The notes below the pieces were generated by a model that had not been told where the DNA came from, searched no databases, and worked only from the letters and a program-made list of their open reading frames with translations. The position numbers and the translations under genes are program-made. A stretch of 64,000 bases of DNA from Candidatus Caldilinea saccharophila (GTDB taxonomy: Bacteria; Chloroflexota; Anaerolineae; Caldilineales; Caldilineaceae): contig JADJVW010000020.1 of the NCBI GenBank assembly GCA_016710365.1, positions 1 to 64,000 of the forward strand. Reading direction: 5' to 3'. Below are positions 19,647-29,968 of this stretch, piece by piece (position 1 is the stretch's first letter; every line of letters begins with the position of its first letter).

Positions 19647-20129
19647 AGATGGGCAAATTGAAAGCGCCAGAGATCTTCCCCCGCGCTTTCATCATTTCAA
19701 CGCCACCGGGCTGTCTGGAGTAATTATCGCGCTTGCGGGCTGATTTTGCCCATTCTTCGGCCGCGCCCTCTCCAGAAGCATTGCCAGCTTGCGGTTGGTA
19801 ACTCCGACGCTTCCATCAGCATGATTTCCTCCCATCCTTTCGGTTACGTTGGATAAATGCCTATCCTTGATGCCAACTGATTTAGCATCTTTCCGCTTCG
19901 AGTCACTCTTTGAAAAGCGCTGCTCTGTAGGCCACACTGTATTACTCTTCCACAATTATCTGGAGACTTATTTCACACTACAAAACTGTCGTAATTTTCA
20001 GGTAACCGACAGATCAGTGTATATTGTTGATATATTAAACGACGATATTGTAAGTTTTTCCAATGAGTTTTTTTGTTTCAATACGTTCAATGCGTGGACG
20101 AATTACAGAAACATTCATAAGGAGGAAGT
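19647..20129. other. AT-richer intergenic island, no convincing gene
   Basis: About 480 bases of visibly lower GC than the surroundings. Short frames on both strands (for example 19692-19955 minus) lack ribosome-binding sites and known motifs. The 3' part contains ATATTGTTGATATATT, a plausible -10 region for the lipoprotein at 20130. It separates the divergent GH3 and lipoprotein genes, so it may hold the control regions of both. Confidence 0.45.
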
Positions 20130-21266
20130 ATGAAACCGTATCTACTGATTTTTGCAGCCTTGCTCGCCATGAGTCTGATGGCAGCGTGTGCGCCAGTGAC
20201 TGCGCCTACGACGGATGCCGGTATCGCCAATCCTGCCTCCGAAAATTGTGTGGCGCAGGGCGGGACGCTGGAGATCCGCCAGGGCGATGGGGGTGAGGTT
20301 GGCTACTGCATCTTCGCCGACGGCAGCGAGTGCGAGGAATGGGCGCTGATGCGCGGCGAGTGCGCGCCAGGCCAGAGTCTGGCGACCTTCGATGACCCGT
20401 TCGCCTACTGCGCTGCCGTCGGCACGCTCGACGCCCCGGACAGTCGCTATACCGGTGCGCAGCCGCCGGCTGCCGTGATCCAGGGACTGCGCACCCTGTT
20501 CGACGCGCCTGCGGACACGCCGGATGACTTCTACAATAATGGAACTCTCTGGCGCTGTGCCGACGGCCAGGTGAAGGCGTGTTTTGTAGGCGCCAACCTG
20601 CCCTGCGAGACCAAAGCTGACCTGAGCGAGACGCCCAACGAAGGCACTGTCGCCTTCTGCCAGGAAAACCCTGACGCCGATGTTGTGCCGGCCGCCGCAG
20701 CAGGACGCGCCACGGTCTTTGCATGGAGCTGTACCGACGGCGCGCCGGTGCTTGGCGAGCAGATGGTGCAGGCGGACGCGCAGGGCTTCATCGCTGATTT
20801 CTGGTACGTGATCGAGCCGTCCGCCTCTACAACCGATGCGGCAGGCGGCGCGTATATGCCGATTCCGACCGATGTGTGCGAGACGCTCAAGGCCGATGCC
20901 GAGAACGCGCTGGGTGTTGACTTTGCAATGAGTGAAGCGCCTTTCTTCGACTACATCAGCCAGGAAGGCGGAAGCGGCTGTCAGTTGATGGCGCAAGGGA
21001 CGGGCGCAGACTTCGCCGATCCGATGACCGTGGTGGATGCGCTCAAGGCGGGCTTCATCGGTTGGGAAGAAGACATGCAGTACGCGGCAGGTGGGCCGAC
21101 AGGCATGGGCATCGGCATGACGCGCGACGCGGCCCTGTTGCTGATTCTCGCCGAGTGGTCGTCCGACCCGGCCGCCAACTGCCCGGACGACCAGCCGATC
21201 TCCGCCTGTGAGCTGACGCCGGAGCAGCAGTTGTATACGGTGACCGTCCAGGCTGCCATGAAGTAG
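20130..21266 (+). CDS. DUF333-containing lipoprotein
   Basis: A 378-residue predicted lipoprotein. The signal peptide ends at lipobox Cys20 (LMAAC). A DUF333 domain follows immediately (NPASENCVAQGGTLEIRQ, then FADGSECEEWALMRGEC), with the conserved Cys residues usually found in this small putative hemolysin-like family. The central and C-terminal regions contain more Cys pairs and resemble uncharacterised Chloroflexota proteins. ATG 20130 is set by AAGGAGGAAG just upstream. A long hairpin follows the stop. Function unknown; the hemolysin label of the family is historical. Confidence 0.8.
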   Translation: MKPYLLIFAALLAMSLMAACAPVTAPTTDAGIANPASENCVAQGGTLEIRQGDGGEVGYCIFADGSECEEWALMRGECAPGQSLATFDDPFAYCAAVGTLDAPDSRYTGAQPPAAVIQGLRTLFDAPADTPDDFYNNGTLWRCADGQVKACFVGANLPCETKADLSETPNEGTVAFCQENPDADVVPAAAAGRATVFAWSCTDGAPVLGEQMVQADAQGFIADFWYVIEPSASTTDAAGGAYMPIPTDVCETLKADAENALGVDFAMSEAPFFDYISQEGGSGCQLMAQGTGADFADPMTVVDALKAGFIGWEEDMQYAAGGPTGMGIGMTRDAALLLILAEWSSDPAANCPDDQPISACELTPEQQLYTVTVQAAMK

Positions 21267-21284
21267 CGAACGCAGGTTGTTTGA

Positions 21285-21338
21285 GTCACGGATTGGACGA
21301 ATTTGTGCGGATTTGCACGAATTCGTCCAATCCGTGAC
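21285..21338. repeat. Long palindromic hairpin after the DUF333 lipoprotein
   Basis: Arms GTCACGGATTGGACGAATT and its complement pair over 19 bases, with an inner GTGC/GCAC stem. It has no T run, so it looks like a repetitive extragenic palindrome. The remaining sequence to 21664 shows no gene. Related GGATT/ATCCG hairpins occur at 22554 and 24894. Confidence 0.65.
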
Positions 21339-21664
21339 AAAGCGTGTGTTGCGTCGGCGGATGGACGTATCCCCACCCACAACGAAATGAAAAAACGCCA
21401 ATCTGCTCGGAGCGTGTCATAGCGCAGGCGACAGTTTTGGCATTCACACCTCTTTTGTCTTCCACGCCTTCATCGATTCCAGTCAGGCGAATGACCTAAC
21501 ATGCCTGCTACGGCGATGACCTGGCGCGCCTGCGTCCAGCGACATTCAGACGCCCTTTGCTTGCGGCGCGCCCTGTTGCAGCAGCCGGACATGATCGCCG
21601 TGATTCATGGGTTTATGGTACACTGCCACGATCGACGCGACGAAAGATTGTGGCAGGTAAGCGG

Positions 21665-22506
21665 ATGGACGGCGGAGCAACCAGCGCAGAGTTGGTCAAA
21701 AGTTATTACACGGAGAGCGTACGCAGCGAGTGGCGGCGTCTGATCCAGGGCGCCAAGCAGCGGTTGGAGATGGAGACGACCTTGCACTTTCTGGCGCAGT
21801 CGCTGCCAGAAAGCGGGCTGATCCTCGACGCAGGCGGCGGGCCAGGACGCTACACCATCGAGCTGGCGCGGCGCGGCTACGACATGGTGCTGCTCGACAT
21901 GACGCCGGCCAACCTTGTCTTTGCCCAGCGCCAGATCAAGCGCGCCAGGGTGCAGACGCGCGTGCGTGGCGTCGTCGAAGGGACCATCGTCGACTTTGCG
22001 CACTTTGATGACGAAAGCTTTGACGCTGCCCTCTGTCTCGGCGGCCCGTTGTCGCATGTGCTGGATGCCGGCGCGCGTGCCCAGGCCGTGGACGAACTCC
22101 TGCGCGTCGTCAAACCGGGCGGGGTGGTCGCCGTTTCGGTCATGGGGCGGCTCAGCGTGCTGGCGTTGGAGTTGGCGCAATTTCCCGAAGAGATCGACAT
22201 GCCGATTCACGCTCAGATTCGCGACGCCGGCAGCTATTTCGGCGGCAACGGCTTTACGGCCTGTCACTTCTTTTGCCGGAAGAATTGACGCAGTTATTTG
22301 AGGGCCGGGGTGTAGATGTTGAGGCATTGGTGGGGCTGGAAGGGCTTAGCTCGCGTCTGAACAAGGCGACCAACCGCACGGCCAGGCATCCCGATCGCTG
22401 GCAGCGCTGGCTGGCGACGCACTACGCGACGTGCACCCACCCCGCGGTCGTCGGCATGAGCGAGCACATGTTGATCATTGTGCGAAAAGGGAAGACCCAC
22501 AGATGA
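21665..22506 (+). CDS. SAM-dependent methyltransferase (frameshifted near 22272)
   Basis: Predicted class I methyltransferase, about 280 residues once joined. Motif I is LILDAGGGPGRYTIELARRG, followed by VLLDMTPANLVFAQ and FDAALCLGGPLSHVLD. Two frames cover it: 21665-22288 and, in the next frame, about 22275-22506. Adding one T to the TTTT at 22271-22274 gives a continuous FTACHFFLPEELTQLF junction and a C-terminus ending HMLIIVRKGK, typical of this family. ATG 21665 is preferred over a GC-rich upstream extension starting at 21557. The substrate is unknown. A hairpin follows the stop. Confidence 0.75.
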
Positions 22507-22553
22507 ATACACGGCCATTCGCCAAGCAGCGTCTGCGTTGAAAGCAGGCATAG

Positions 22554-22608
22554 GCCACGGATTAGACGGATGATCGCGGATTCTTTTTAATGCACGATCA
22601 TCCGTGGC
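22554..22608. repeat. Intergenic hairpin (REP-like)
   Basis: GCCACGGAT and ATCCGTGGC flank an inner GATGATCG/CGATCATC pair; the left side has a nine-base insertion. It lies between the methyltransferase and the release-factor-like gene and resembles the hairpins at 21285 and 24894. Confidence 0.5.
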
Positions 22609-22635
22609 TTATCATTTTTTACACGAGTCTCGCCA

Positions 22636-23054
22636 ATGGACACGCTTGTGATCACCGACGCCGTTACGATTCCGCTCAACAGATCGATTGGGAGGCGGTG
22701 CGCGCCCAGGGCGCAGGCGGGCAAAACGTCAACAAAGTGGCGAGTGCTGTGCATCTACGCTTTGACGTGCGCGCCTCATCGCTGCCCGATCTATACAAAG
22801 ATCGGCTGCTGCGCCTGCGCGACCATCGCATTACCGCGGCCGGCGTCGTCGTGATCAAGGCGCAGCAATCGCGCAGCCAGGAGCGGAACAAGGAGCTTGC
22901 GCTGCAACAGTTGCAGGAACTGCTCCGGCGCGTGACCGTCGAACGCAAGAAGCGGCGTCCCACCAGCCGACGCGCCAGGCGCAGAGCGGAGGCTGGCGCA
23001 GAAAAACGTCGCGGCCAGAACAAAGCGCTGCGCAGAGACATCGGCGACGAATAG
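22636..23054 (+). CDS. arfB: ArfB/YaeJ-like peptidyl-tRNA hydrolase (release-factor domain, frameshifted)
   Basis: A predicted codon-independent release factor that frees stalled ribosomes, about 140 residues. The catalytic GGQ loop is in VRAQGAGGQNVNKVASAVHL, and a basic C-terminal tail (RKKRRPTSRRARRRAEAG) would enter the mRNA channel, as in ArfB. The N-terminus MDTLVITDAVTIPLN starts at ATG 22636 in one frame, and the rest continues in the next. One missing base near 22678-22684 would give PLNEIDWEAVRAQG, close to ArfB. Class I RF1/RF2 is excluded because the codon-recognition domain is absent. Confidence 0.82.
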
Positions 23055-23078
23055 ATTTGATTAGAAAGGAAGCGCACC

Positions 23079-24043
23079 ATGACGCCACAGTTGACCGGCA
23101 TTCATCACCTGACCGCGGTGACCGCTCACGCCGCCCAAAATTATGCTTTCTATACCCAGACGCTGGGCATGCGCCTGGTCAAGAAGACGGTGAATCAGGA
23201 CGACGTGCGCGCCTATCATCTTTCTATGCGGATGGTCTGGCGTCACCGGGCAGTGACTTGACCTTCTTTGACTGGCCCACCACGCCCCAGGAAGTGCGCG
23301 GCAGCCACAGCATCACCCGCACCGGGTTGCGCGTAGGCGGCGCGTCCAGCCTGCATTGGTGGACGGAACGCTTCACGGCGCTGGGCGTGCCGCACGACGG
23401 GGTGAGCCAACGCGATGGGCGCGGCGTACTTGACTTCGAGGACTTCGAGGGACAGCGGCTTGCGCTGGTGGATGACGGCGGTCTCGGCGACGGTGAGGTG
23501 TGGGCGGAAAGCCCGATCCCGACCGATCATCAGATTCGCGGCCTCGGCCCGGTGACGATGACTCTCACCCAACTGGCGCCCACCAATGTTCTGCTGACCC
23601 GCGTGATGGGCATGGAGGCGCTGCGCACCTATCTGAATCCTGAATCGCCGCAGGAGCGCGTGCATGTGTTTGGCATGGAAGGCGCCGGCCCGGCCGCCGA
23701 AGTGCACATTGCCGTGCGTCCCGACCTGCGCCTGGCCCGTCCTGGCGCCGGGGGCGTCCACCACGTGGCCTTGCGCGTGCCGACGCAGGCCGAACACAGC
23801 GCGTGGGACGTGCGGCTGCGCAGCATAGGCATTCAAACCAGCGGCATCATTGATCGCTACTACTTCCGCAGCATCTACTTTCGCGAGCCGAACGGCATCC
23901 TCTTCGAACTGGCGACCGACGGGCCAGGCTTCACCGTGGACGAGCCGCTCGAACAGTTGGGTGAACGACTGGCGTTGCCGCCCTTCCTCGAACCGCACCG
24001 CGCCGACATTGAGGCGCATCTCAAGCCATTGAAGACAACTTGA
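23079..24043 (+). CDS. VOC-family ring-cleaving dioxygenase (frameshifted near 23222)
   Basis: Predicted glyoxalase-fold dioxygenase of about 321 residues, related to MhqA/MhqO-type hydroquinone dioxygenases. The first VOC module starts GIHHLTAVTAHAAQNYAFY with a metal-ligand His. The second starts GVHHVALRVPTQAEHSAWD, with SIYFREPNGILFELATDGPG supplying the metal-ligand Glu. The first 48 residues are in one frame and the rest in another; a fourth T in the TTT at 23221-23223 restores YHLFYADGLASPGSDL. AAAGGAAG precedes ATG 23079. It converges on the SDR gene with a ten-base gap. Confidence 0.83.
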
Positions 24044-24053
24044 AAGCTCCTTT

Positions 24054-24845
24054 TCAAGCAACGCCGGCCAGCCAACCGCCATCTACGTAATAGGTGGAGC
24101 CGACGCTGTAGCCCGCGCGCGGCGAGCAGAGAAACACAAAAAATCCGCCACTTCCTGCGGCGTGGCAAAGCGACCGATCGGCGCATACTGCCGAGCGACC
24201 CCGTCCAGATATTGCTGCCACGTAGTGTCGGTTCCTTCCGTCCACTGTTTGACCGGCTCGATCCAGCCTTCGGTCATCACCAGGCCGGGGTTGATGCAGT
24301 TGACGCGAATATTGTCGCCGATCAGTTCGTTGGAAAGGCACTTGGAGAACATCACGAGCGCGGCCTTGGTCACGTTGTAGATCGGCTCGTGCGCTAGCGG
24401 TTGCTTGGCGCAGATCGACGCGTTGTGCAGGATCACACCGCCGCCGCGCCGCCGCATGGAAGGCGTCACCCCGCGCGCCAGCCGCACGGACGCCATCACG
24501 TGCAGATCCCAGTAGTGCTGCCAACGTTCGTCCGGCGCCTCCAGAATGGTCTCTTCGCTGCCCGCGCCGGCGTTGTCGATCAGGATATCGACGCCGCCCA
24601 AGCTCTCCTCAACAATCTGCACCAGCCGCTCAATGTCGGCGGCCGCGGTTACATCCGCAGCAATGCCAATCGCCCTCACGCCGAACTCGGTGTGGATGGC
24701 CCTTGCCGCGGCCTCCACGCGCGCCGCGTTGCGGGCGCAGAGCGTCACCTGCACGCCTTCCCGCGCCAGCCCCTGCGCCACGGCCAGCCCAATGCCCTGG
24801 CTGGCGCCGGTGACGAGCGACTTTGTCAGTCAGTTGCAAATCCAT
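24054..24845 (-). CDS. Short-chain dehydrogenase/reductase (two frame breaks)
   Basis: Predicted NAD(P)-dependent classical SDR of about 264 residues. ATG 24845, with AAGGAAA upstream, begins MDLQLTDKV. The glycine motif TGASQGIG then follows in a second frame (break at about 24815-24819). The middle frame carries DILIDNAGAG and the catalytic YNVTKAA. The end shifts again: adding one T at the A/T run 24138-24143 gives FVFLCSPRAGYSVGSTYYVD and GGWLAGVA, the standard SDR C-terminus. The coenzyme and fold are clear; the substrate is not. Confidence 0.83.
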
Positions 24846-24893
24846 GCACGATTTCCTTCTTCGCTGGTATCTATTCAGCCGGATAAGAATAGA

Positions 24894-24968
24894 ACGTGGA
24901 TGACGCGGATCAGGCAGATATCTGCGGATCGGATCAGCGAAAATTCGCCTGATGCGCGTCATCCGCGT
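24894..24968. repeat. Intergenic hairpin upstream of the SDR
   Basis: ACGTGGATGACGCGGATCAGG pairs with the inverse at 24947-24968 with about two mismatches in 22. A smaller AGATATCT palindrome sits in the loop. No gene is present between 24846 and 25142. Confidence 0.55.
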
Positions 24969-25142
24969 GCCAGTTGATTGCGGCCAAACCATTATAGACG
25001 ATTGACGCCATCGTCACGAAGCATGACAACCATCCCCAATGTTCGCTGACATCTGCGGTTGTAAGTGGCTGGCAAAAGGCGTACCATGAGTCTGTACTGT
25101 TTCAACCACGCACGAATTGTTGTTCAAGAAAGTGAGTTAAAA

Positions 25143-27382
25143 ATGTCAAACCTCAAACAGGATTCCCTCGATTATCATGCCCAGGGCAGACCTGGCAAGC
25201 TGAAAATTGTCGCCACCAAGCCGATGGACACCCAGCGCGACCTGTCCCTCGCCTATTCGCCGGGCGTCGCCTATCCGGTGTTGGCCATCGCCGAGACCCA
25301 GAGCTGGCGTTCGAATACACGGCAAAAGGCAACCTCGTCGCCGTCATCTCCAACGGCACCGCTATCCTCGGGCTTGGCGACCGCGGGCCGTTGGCCGCCA
25401 AGCCGGTGATGGAGGGCAAGGCTGTGCTTTTCAAGCGCTTTGCCGACGTCGATGTCTTCGATATCGAAATCAATGCCAGAGACCCCGACGATATCGTGCG
25501 CTTTGGTGAGATGATTGCACCGACGGTGGGCGGCATCAATCTGGAAGACATCAAGGCGCCGGAATGTTTCTACATCGAGACGGAGCTGCAGAAGCGCCTC
25601 GACATTCCCGTCTTCCACGATGACCAGCACGGCACCGCAATCATTTCGGGCGCCGGGCTGCTCAACTCGCTGGAACTGGTCGGCAAGCGTATCGAAGAGG
25701 TCAAGATCGTGCTCAACGGCGCGGGCGCGGCTTCGATTGCCACCGCCGACCTGTACATGGCGTTGGGGGCCAGGCGCGAAAACTTCATCATGTGCGACAG
25801 CAAGGGCGTCATTTACCAGGGGCGCACTGCAGGCATGAACGAGTTCAAGGAGAAATATGCAGTCGAGACCGACGCACGCACGTTGGAAGACGCGCTCAAG
25901 GGCGCGGATGTCTTTATCGGCCTGTCGGTCGCCAACTGCGTCACGCGCGAGATGGTGCGCAGCATGAGCCGCGACCCGATCATCTTCGCCATGGCCAACC
26001 CGGATCCCGAGATTACCTACGAAGAAGTGCAGGCTGCGCGCGGCGATGTGATCTTTGGCACCGGACGCAGCGACTATCCCAACCAGGTAAACAACGTGCT
26101 GGGCTTCCCCTTCATCTTCCGCGGTGCGCTGGATGTGCGGGCGCGCAAGGTCAATATGGAGATGAAGATGGCGGCCACCAAAGCGCTGGCTGCACTGACA
26201 AAGGAAGATGTGCCCGACGCTGTGATCCGCGCCTACGGGCTGACCGAGCTGCATTTCAGCCGCGAATATATCATTCCCAAACCGCTCGACCCGCGTGTGC
26301 TGATGTGGGTGGCGCCGGCCGTCGCCCAGGCTGCCATAGAGAGCGGCGTCGCACGGCGCACCCTCGACATGGAAGAGTATCTCAACCTGCTGACCGCGCG
26401 GCTGGGCAAGGGCGCGCAGACCATGTATATCCTGGAGCACAAGGCGCGCAGAGACCCCAAACGCGTGGTCTACGGCGAAGGTCGCGAGCCGCGCGTCATC
26501 CGCGCCGCGCACGAGGTGGCGGTGAATGGCGTCGCTACGCCGATCCTGCTGGGCCATGTGGAAGAAGTGCGGCGGCAGATCCAGGAGCTTGGGCTGGACT
26601 GGGCGCCGGAGATCATCGATCCCATCAACGCGCCAAAACAGACGGAATACGCCGAACGTTTCTACACCAAACGCCAGCGCAAGGGGGTGACGCTCTCGCG
26701 TGCGCGCGAATTGATGCGTCAGAAAATGTATTTTGGGCCGATGATGGTGGAGTGCGGCGACGCCGACGCCTTTATTGCGGGCGTTGCCTACAACTATCCT
26801 GAAGTGCTGCGCCCCGCGTTGCTCTGCGTCGGCGCACAGGAAGGACGTCGGGTCAGTGGCGTCTACATGATGCTGGTGCAGGACAAGATGGTCTTCTTCA
26901 CCGACGCCACCGTCATCATCGACCCGAACGCCGAGGAACTGGCGACGATTGCGCTCAACGCCGCCGACCTGGCCGAGCGCTTTGGCGTGACGCCGCGCAT
27001 CGCCATGTTGAGCTTCTCCAACTTTGGCAGCACGCCACACCCGCAGCAGGACAAGGTGCAACGCGCCACCGCATTGGTGCGCCAGCAACGCCCCGACCTG
27101 GAAGTCGATGGCGAGATGCAGGCCGACATCGCGGTGTCGCCGGCGTTGATGAAGCGCCATTACCCCTTCAGCCGCGTCAACGATGCGAACGTGCTCGTCT
27201 TTCCCGACCTCGGTTCGGCGAACACATCGTACAAGTTGCTGCGCGAGCTGGGCGGCGCCGAGGCGATCGGCCCGATCCTCGTCGGCATGGAGAAGCCGAT
27301 TCACGTGCTGGCGACCGGCGCGGACGTGCGCGACATCGTCAACGTCACCACGCTTGCCGTGATCGAGGCGCAGGAGCGCTAA
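25143..27382 (+). CDS. maeB: NADP-dependent malic enzyme, MaeB type (frameshifted at 25298)
   Basis: Oxidatively decarboxylates malate to pyruvate, giving NADPH. About 746 residues: an N-terminal malic enzyme half (LSLAYSPGVAYPVLAIAET; MEGKAVLFKRFADVDVFDIE; HDDQHGTAIISGAGLLNSL; VLNGAGAASIATADL) and a C-terminal phosphotransacetylase-like half from about 26400, which in MaeB is regulatory and binds acetyl-CoA. The start ATG 25143 and the main part are in different frames. Adding one C to CCC at 25297-25299 restores TPELAFEYTAKGNLVAVISN, a highly conserved stretch. The gene is otherwise full length. Confidence 0.92.
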
Positions 27383-27416
27383 GCCAGAAAGAGACGCTTG
27401 CCGCCGTAGCCTGTTT

Positions 27417-27451
27417 CAGAAACCGAGTTTCTTCAAGAAACTCGGTTTCTG
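27417..27451. terminator. Perfect hairpin after maeB
   Basis: 17-base perfect arms, CAGAAACCGAGTTTCTT and its complement, are separated by a single base. It is probably a terminator or a repeat. Parts of the same AGAAACTCGGTTTCT motif recur near 56918-56975. Confidence 0.55.
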
Positions 27452-27485
27452 CGCGCGGTGCGGGTTCGCGGCAGAATGACGCAGC

Positions 27486-28289
27486 GTGCTAAAATATGTG
27501 CTTGCGATGGTCGCCCAGGGAGTGCAAGAGCGGCTCCCTGCTGGCGTTTCAAGAAAGCACGAGGCAGATTTGTTCGATTCATTGCGCTATCGATGGAAAA
27601 CACTCGGCCAGGGACAGCAGATTTTTATCGGCGTGCTGGGTGTGCTGCTGGTCATGGGTCTGTTTGTGACGCTTGGCAGCGGTGGCAGGTTGACCAATCC
27701 GGCGTGGCTATTGGCCGTGGCTGGCATCATTCTAGTGGCGCTGCCCTTGCATGAATTTGCCCATGCGTTTGTTGCCGTTCAGTTGGGCGACCCGACGCCG
27801 CGCAACCAAGGACGGTACACGCTCAATCCTTTACCGCACATCGATCCGATCGGTGCGATCCTGATCTTGCTGGTTGGTTTTGGTTGGGCGAAGCCCGTGC
27901 AGTGGAACCCGCGCAACGTCGATATCGATCCGCGGCTTGCCTCGATCCTGGTCTCGGTGGCGGGTCCGCTGAGCAACCTGCTGTTGGCCTTTGTCAGCCT
28001 TCTACTCTGGCAATTGCTTGGTAAGAATAACGCTGTTCTTGCTGCCTTTCTGACGACCTTTGCCTCGATCAATGTCCTGCTCTTCGTGTTCAATTTGCTG
28101 CCGATTCCGCCGCTTGATGGATCGCACGTGCTCTTTGCCCTATTGCCTGGTGATACGCGCCGGATCCAATTTTTCTTGATGCAATATGGGATGTTGATCG
28201 TCTTTGCTGTGGTCTTTATCGCGCCTGGTCTCATCCGGGGACCGACTGCCCTGATCATGAACTTGCTTGTGGGGATAGTGGGCGGCTAG
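27486..28289 (+). CDS. Site-2 protease family membrane metalloprotease (M50)
   Basis: Predicted intramembrane zinc protease of up to 267 residues. The zinc-binding HEFAH lies in ALPLHEFAHAFVAVQLGD, and the third ligand region is NLLPIPPLDGSHVLFALLPG. About six hydrophobic segments surround these, including GVLGVLLVMGLFVTL and ASILVSVAGPLSNLLLAFVSLLL. This compact YwhC/rhomboid-like M50 subgroup lacks PDZ and CBS domains. The start is uncertain: GTG 27486 is the longest option, but an ATG at 27507 or a TTG near 27569 would also precede the first membrane segment. Substrate unknown. Confidence 0.83.
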   Translation: MLKYVLAMVAQGVQERLPAGVSRKHEADLFDSLRYRWKTLGQGQQIFIGVLGVLLVMGLFVTLGSGGRLTNPAWLLAVAGIILVALPLHEFAHAFVAVQLGDPTPRNQGRYTLNPLPHIDPIGAILILLVGFGWAKPVQWNPRNVDIDPRLASILVSVAGPLSNLLLAFVSLLLWQLLGKNNAVLAAFLTTFASINVLLFVFNLLPIPPLDGSHVLFALLPGDTRRIQFFLMQYGMLIVFAVVFIAPGLIRGPTALIMNLLVGIVGG

Positions 28290-28306
28290 GTGCGGCTTGA
28301 GGAATG

Positions 28307-28889
28307 ATGCCCGAACCTTCGACAGTTGCAACCACCAGTGTACGCTACGCCTGGTGGCGCAAGATCCGCTATCGCCTCAGTCGAGTTTTTGCGGCTTGCG
28401 CCCAGGTAGGTTGGCGAGAATGAGCCGTTTGCGGACGAACTGCTTTCGGCGCAAGAATTGTTGCTCTTCCAGCGGATGCAGGCGGACGCACAACGCCACA
28501 GCCTGCGCGTGCTGCAAACGCTTCGGCAAGGGGCGCCCGTCCCGATCGAGCTGGCAGTGGCCGCGCTGCTGCACGATATCGGCAAGAATGCGGCGCGCGA
28601 CGCGGGCGCGTATTTGGGGCTATGGCTGCGTGGCCCCATCGTGTTAGCCGAGGCGTGCGCACCCCAGTGGCTCGCCCGGCTTGCCGACGCACGGCCGTCA
28701 CCGAGCCTGCGCTATGCGCTGTATGTGCAGATGCACCACCCTGCGATCGGTGCGGCATGGGCGAAAGAAGCAGGGGCCAGCGCGCTGACCTGCTGGCTGA
28801 TCGCTGAACACCAAAATAAGTCTTGGCTGGCCGATACGCCAGAAACCGTCTTGCTGGCGCGCTTGCAGACAGCCGACGACATGAATTGA
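28307..28889 (+). CDS. HD-domain phosphohydrolase (frameshifted near 28410)
   Basis: Small predicted metal-dependent phosphohydrolase of about 190 residues. The HD motif is in VAALLHDIGKNAAR, preceded by AQRHSLRVLQTL and followed by MHHPAIGAAWAKEAG, which provides further His ligands. The N-terminal part (VRYAWWRKIRYRLSRVFAAC) from ATG 28307 is in another frame that stops at about 28424. One extra base around 28405-28413 would explain the break and join it to GENEPFADELLSAQELLLF. It ends 20 bases before the TyrA-like gene. The nucleotide substrate is not identifiable. Confidence 0.72.
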
Positions 28890-28909
28890 TCAAACCAAAC
28901 AGAGGAACT

Positions 28910-29905
28910 ATGACAAATCCACGCATCACGCTTATCGGTTTGGGGTTGACTGGCGGCAGTCTAGGGCTGGCGCTCATGCAGAGCGGCTCGGCGCTGGAGC
29001 TCGTCGGGCACGACAAGGAGCCGACTGTCGCCCAAGAAGCGCGCAAACGCAACGCCGTGCATCGCGTCGAGTGGAATCTCTACAAAGCGTGCGAAGGCGC
29101 ATCGATGATCGTGCTGGCGATCCCACTGAGCGAAGTCGGTGCGACCCTGGAACTGTTGCGCGAAGACATTTCGCCCACGACGATGGTGCTCGTGCTCAAC
29201 GGCGTCTTTGGCCCCGTGCTGAAATTGCTGAGCGAAACGTTGCCCAACCACGCCAACGCCGTCGTCGCGCATCCGATCCTTAACGGCGTGGGCGGCGAAC
29301 TGACGCCGCGCGCCGACCTCTTCCAGAAAGCGATCTTCTGCCTGGCGCCCGGCCCGGCCACCAACCCAGAGGCGCTTCAGTTAGCCAGCGATTTCGCCGA
29401 GAGCGCCGGTGCACAGCCGCTCTATGTCGACCCGGACGAACACGACGGCATCACCGCCGCGGTGGACGCGCTGCCACGGCTGCTGGGCGCGGCGCTCTTT
29501 CACATGGCTGCCAGTTCGCCCGGTTGGGCCGAGGCGCAGCGCATCGCCGGCGTCGCCTTCGCACGCACGACGCAGCCGGATCGCAGTGCGCAGGGGCTTT
29601 ACGCCGAGTTGACCGCCAATCGCAGCAACGTATTGCAGCGCCTGGATCAGTTGACCGCCGAACTCGCGGCCTGGCGTCAATGGCTGGCCACGGACGCGCC
29701 TGACGACGACGCACATCCGCTGCGGGTGGCGCTTTCCACGGTGGAGACCGCGCGCCTCAATTGGGAGGGCCATGCGCTGACCCACACGTGGGACGCTTCG
29801 CCCACGCCGTCTGCTCAGGAGGAAAACACCGGAATGTTGCGCCAATTGTTCTTTGGCGGCTTGTTTGGTGGTGGCAAGAAATCCGGGGACGCGGATAAAC
29901 GGTGA
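28910..29905 (+). CDS. Prephenate dehydrogenase-like NAD-binding protein
   Basis: 331-residue TyrA-like dehydrogenase. The N-terminal Rossmann motif is ITLIGLGLTGGSLGLALMQS. IVLAIPLSEVGATLELL and AHPILNGVGGELTPRADLF follow the prephenate dehydrogenase pattern, where the family His in AHPI is catalytic. The helical dimerisation domain (DGITAAVDALPRLLGAALF) is complete. It would convert prephenate to 4-hydroxyphenylpyruvate for tyrosine synthesis. The C-terminus has an odd glycine-rich ending (FFGGLFGGGKKSG). AGAGGAA precedes ATG 28910. Confidence 0.82.
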   Translation: MTNPRITLIGLGLTGGSLGLALMQSGSALELVGHDKEPTVAQEARKRNAVHRVEWNLYKACEGASMIVLAIPLSEVGATLELLREDISPTTMVLVLNGVFGPVLKLLSETLPNHANAVVAHPILNGVGGELTPRADLFQKAIFCLAPGPATNPEALQLASDFAESAGAQPLYVDPDEHDGITAAVDALPRLLGAALFHMAASSPGWAEAQRIAGVAFARTTQPDRSAQGLYAELTANRSNVLQRLDQLTAELAAWRQWLATDAPDDDAHPLRVALSTVETARLNWEGHALTHTWDASPTPSAQEENTGMLRQLFFGGLFGGGKKSGDADKR

Positions 29906-29968
29906 ATCCGGCAGTACTTGTAGCAGTGAATCTAACGGTGAATCTATACGGATGAAGATGAGAATCGC

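Noticed and set aside
20142..21401. 419-codon minus-strand frame
   Set aside because: Antisense shadow of the DUF333 lipoprotein gene, which has a lipobox and a good ribosome-binding site.
22636..23054. Truncated RF2 (prfB)
   Set aside because: The GGQ domain is present without a codon-recognition domain and with a basic tail, so it is ArfB-like rather than a class I release factor.
25271..27304. 677-codon open frame on the minus strand
   Set aside because: Antisense to maeB, which has clear conserved motifs. Composition (His/Arg/Ala) is that of a GC-rich shadow.
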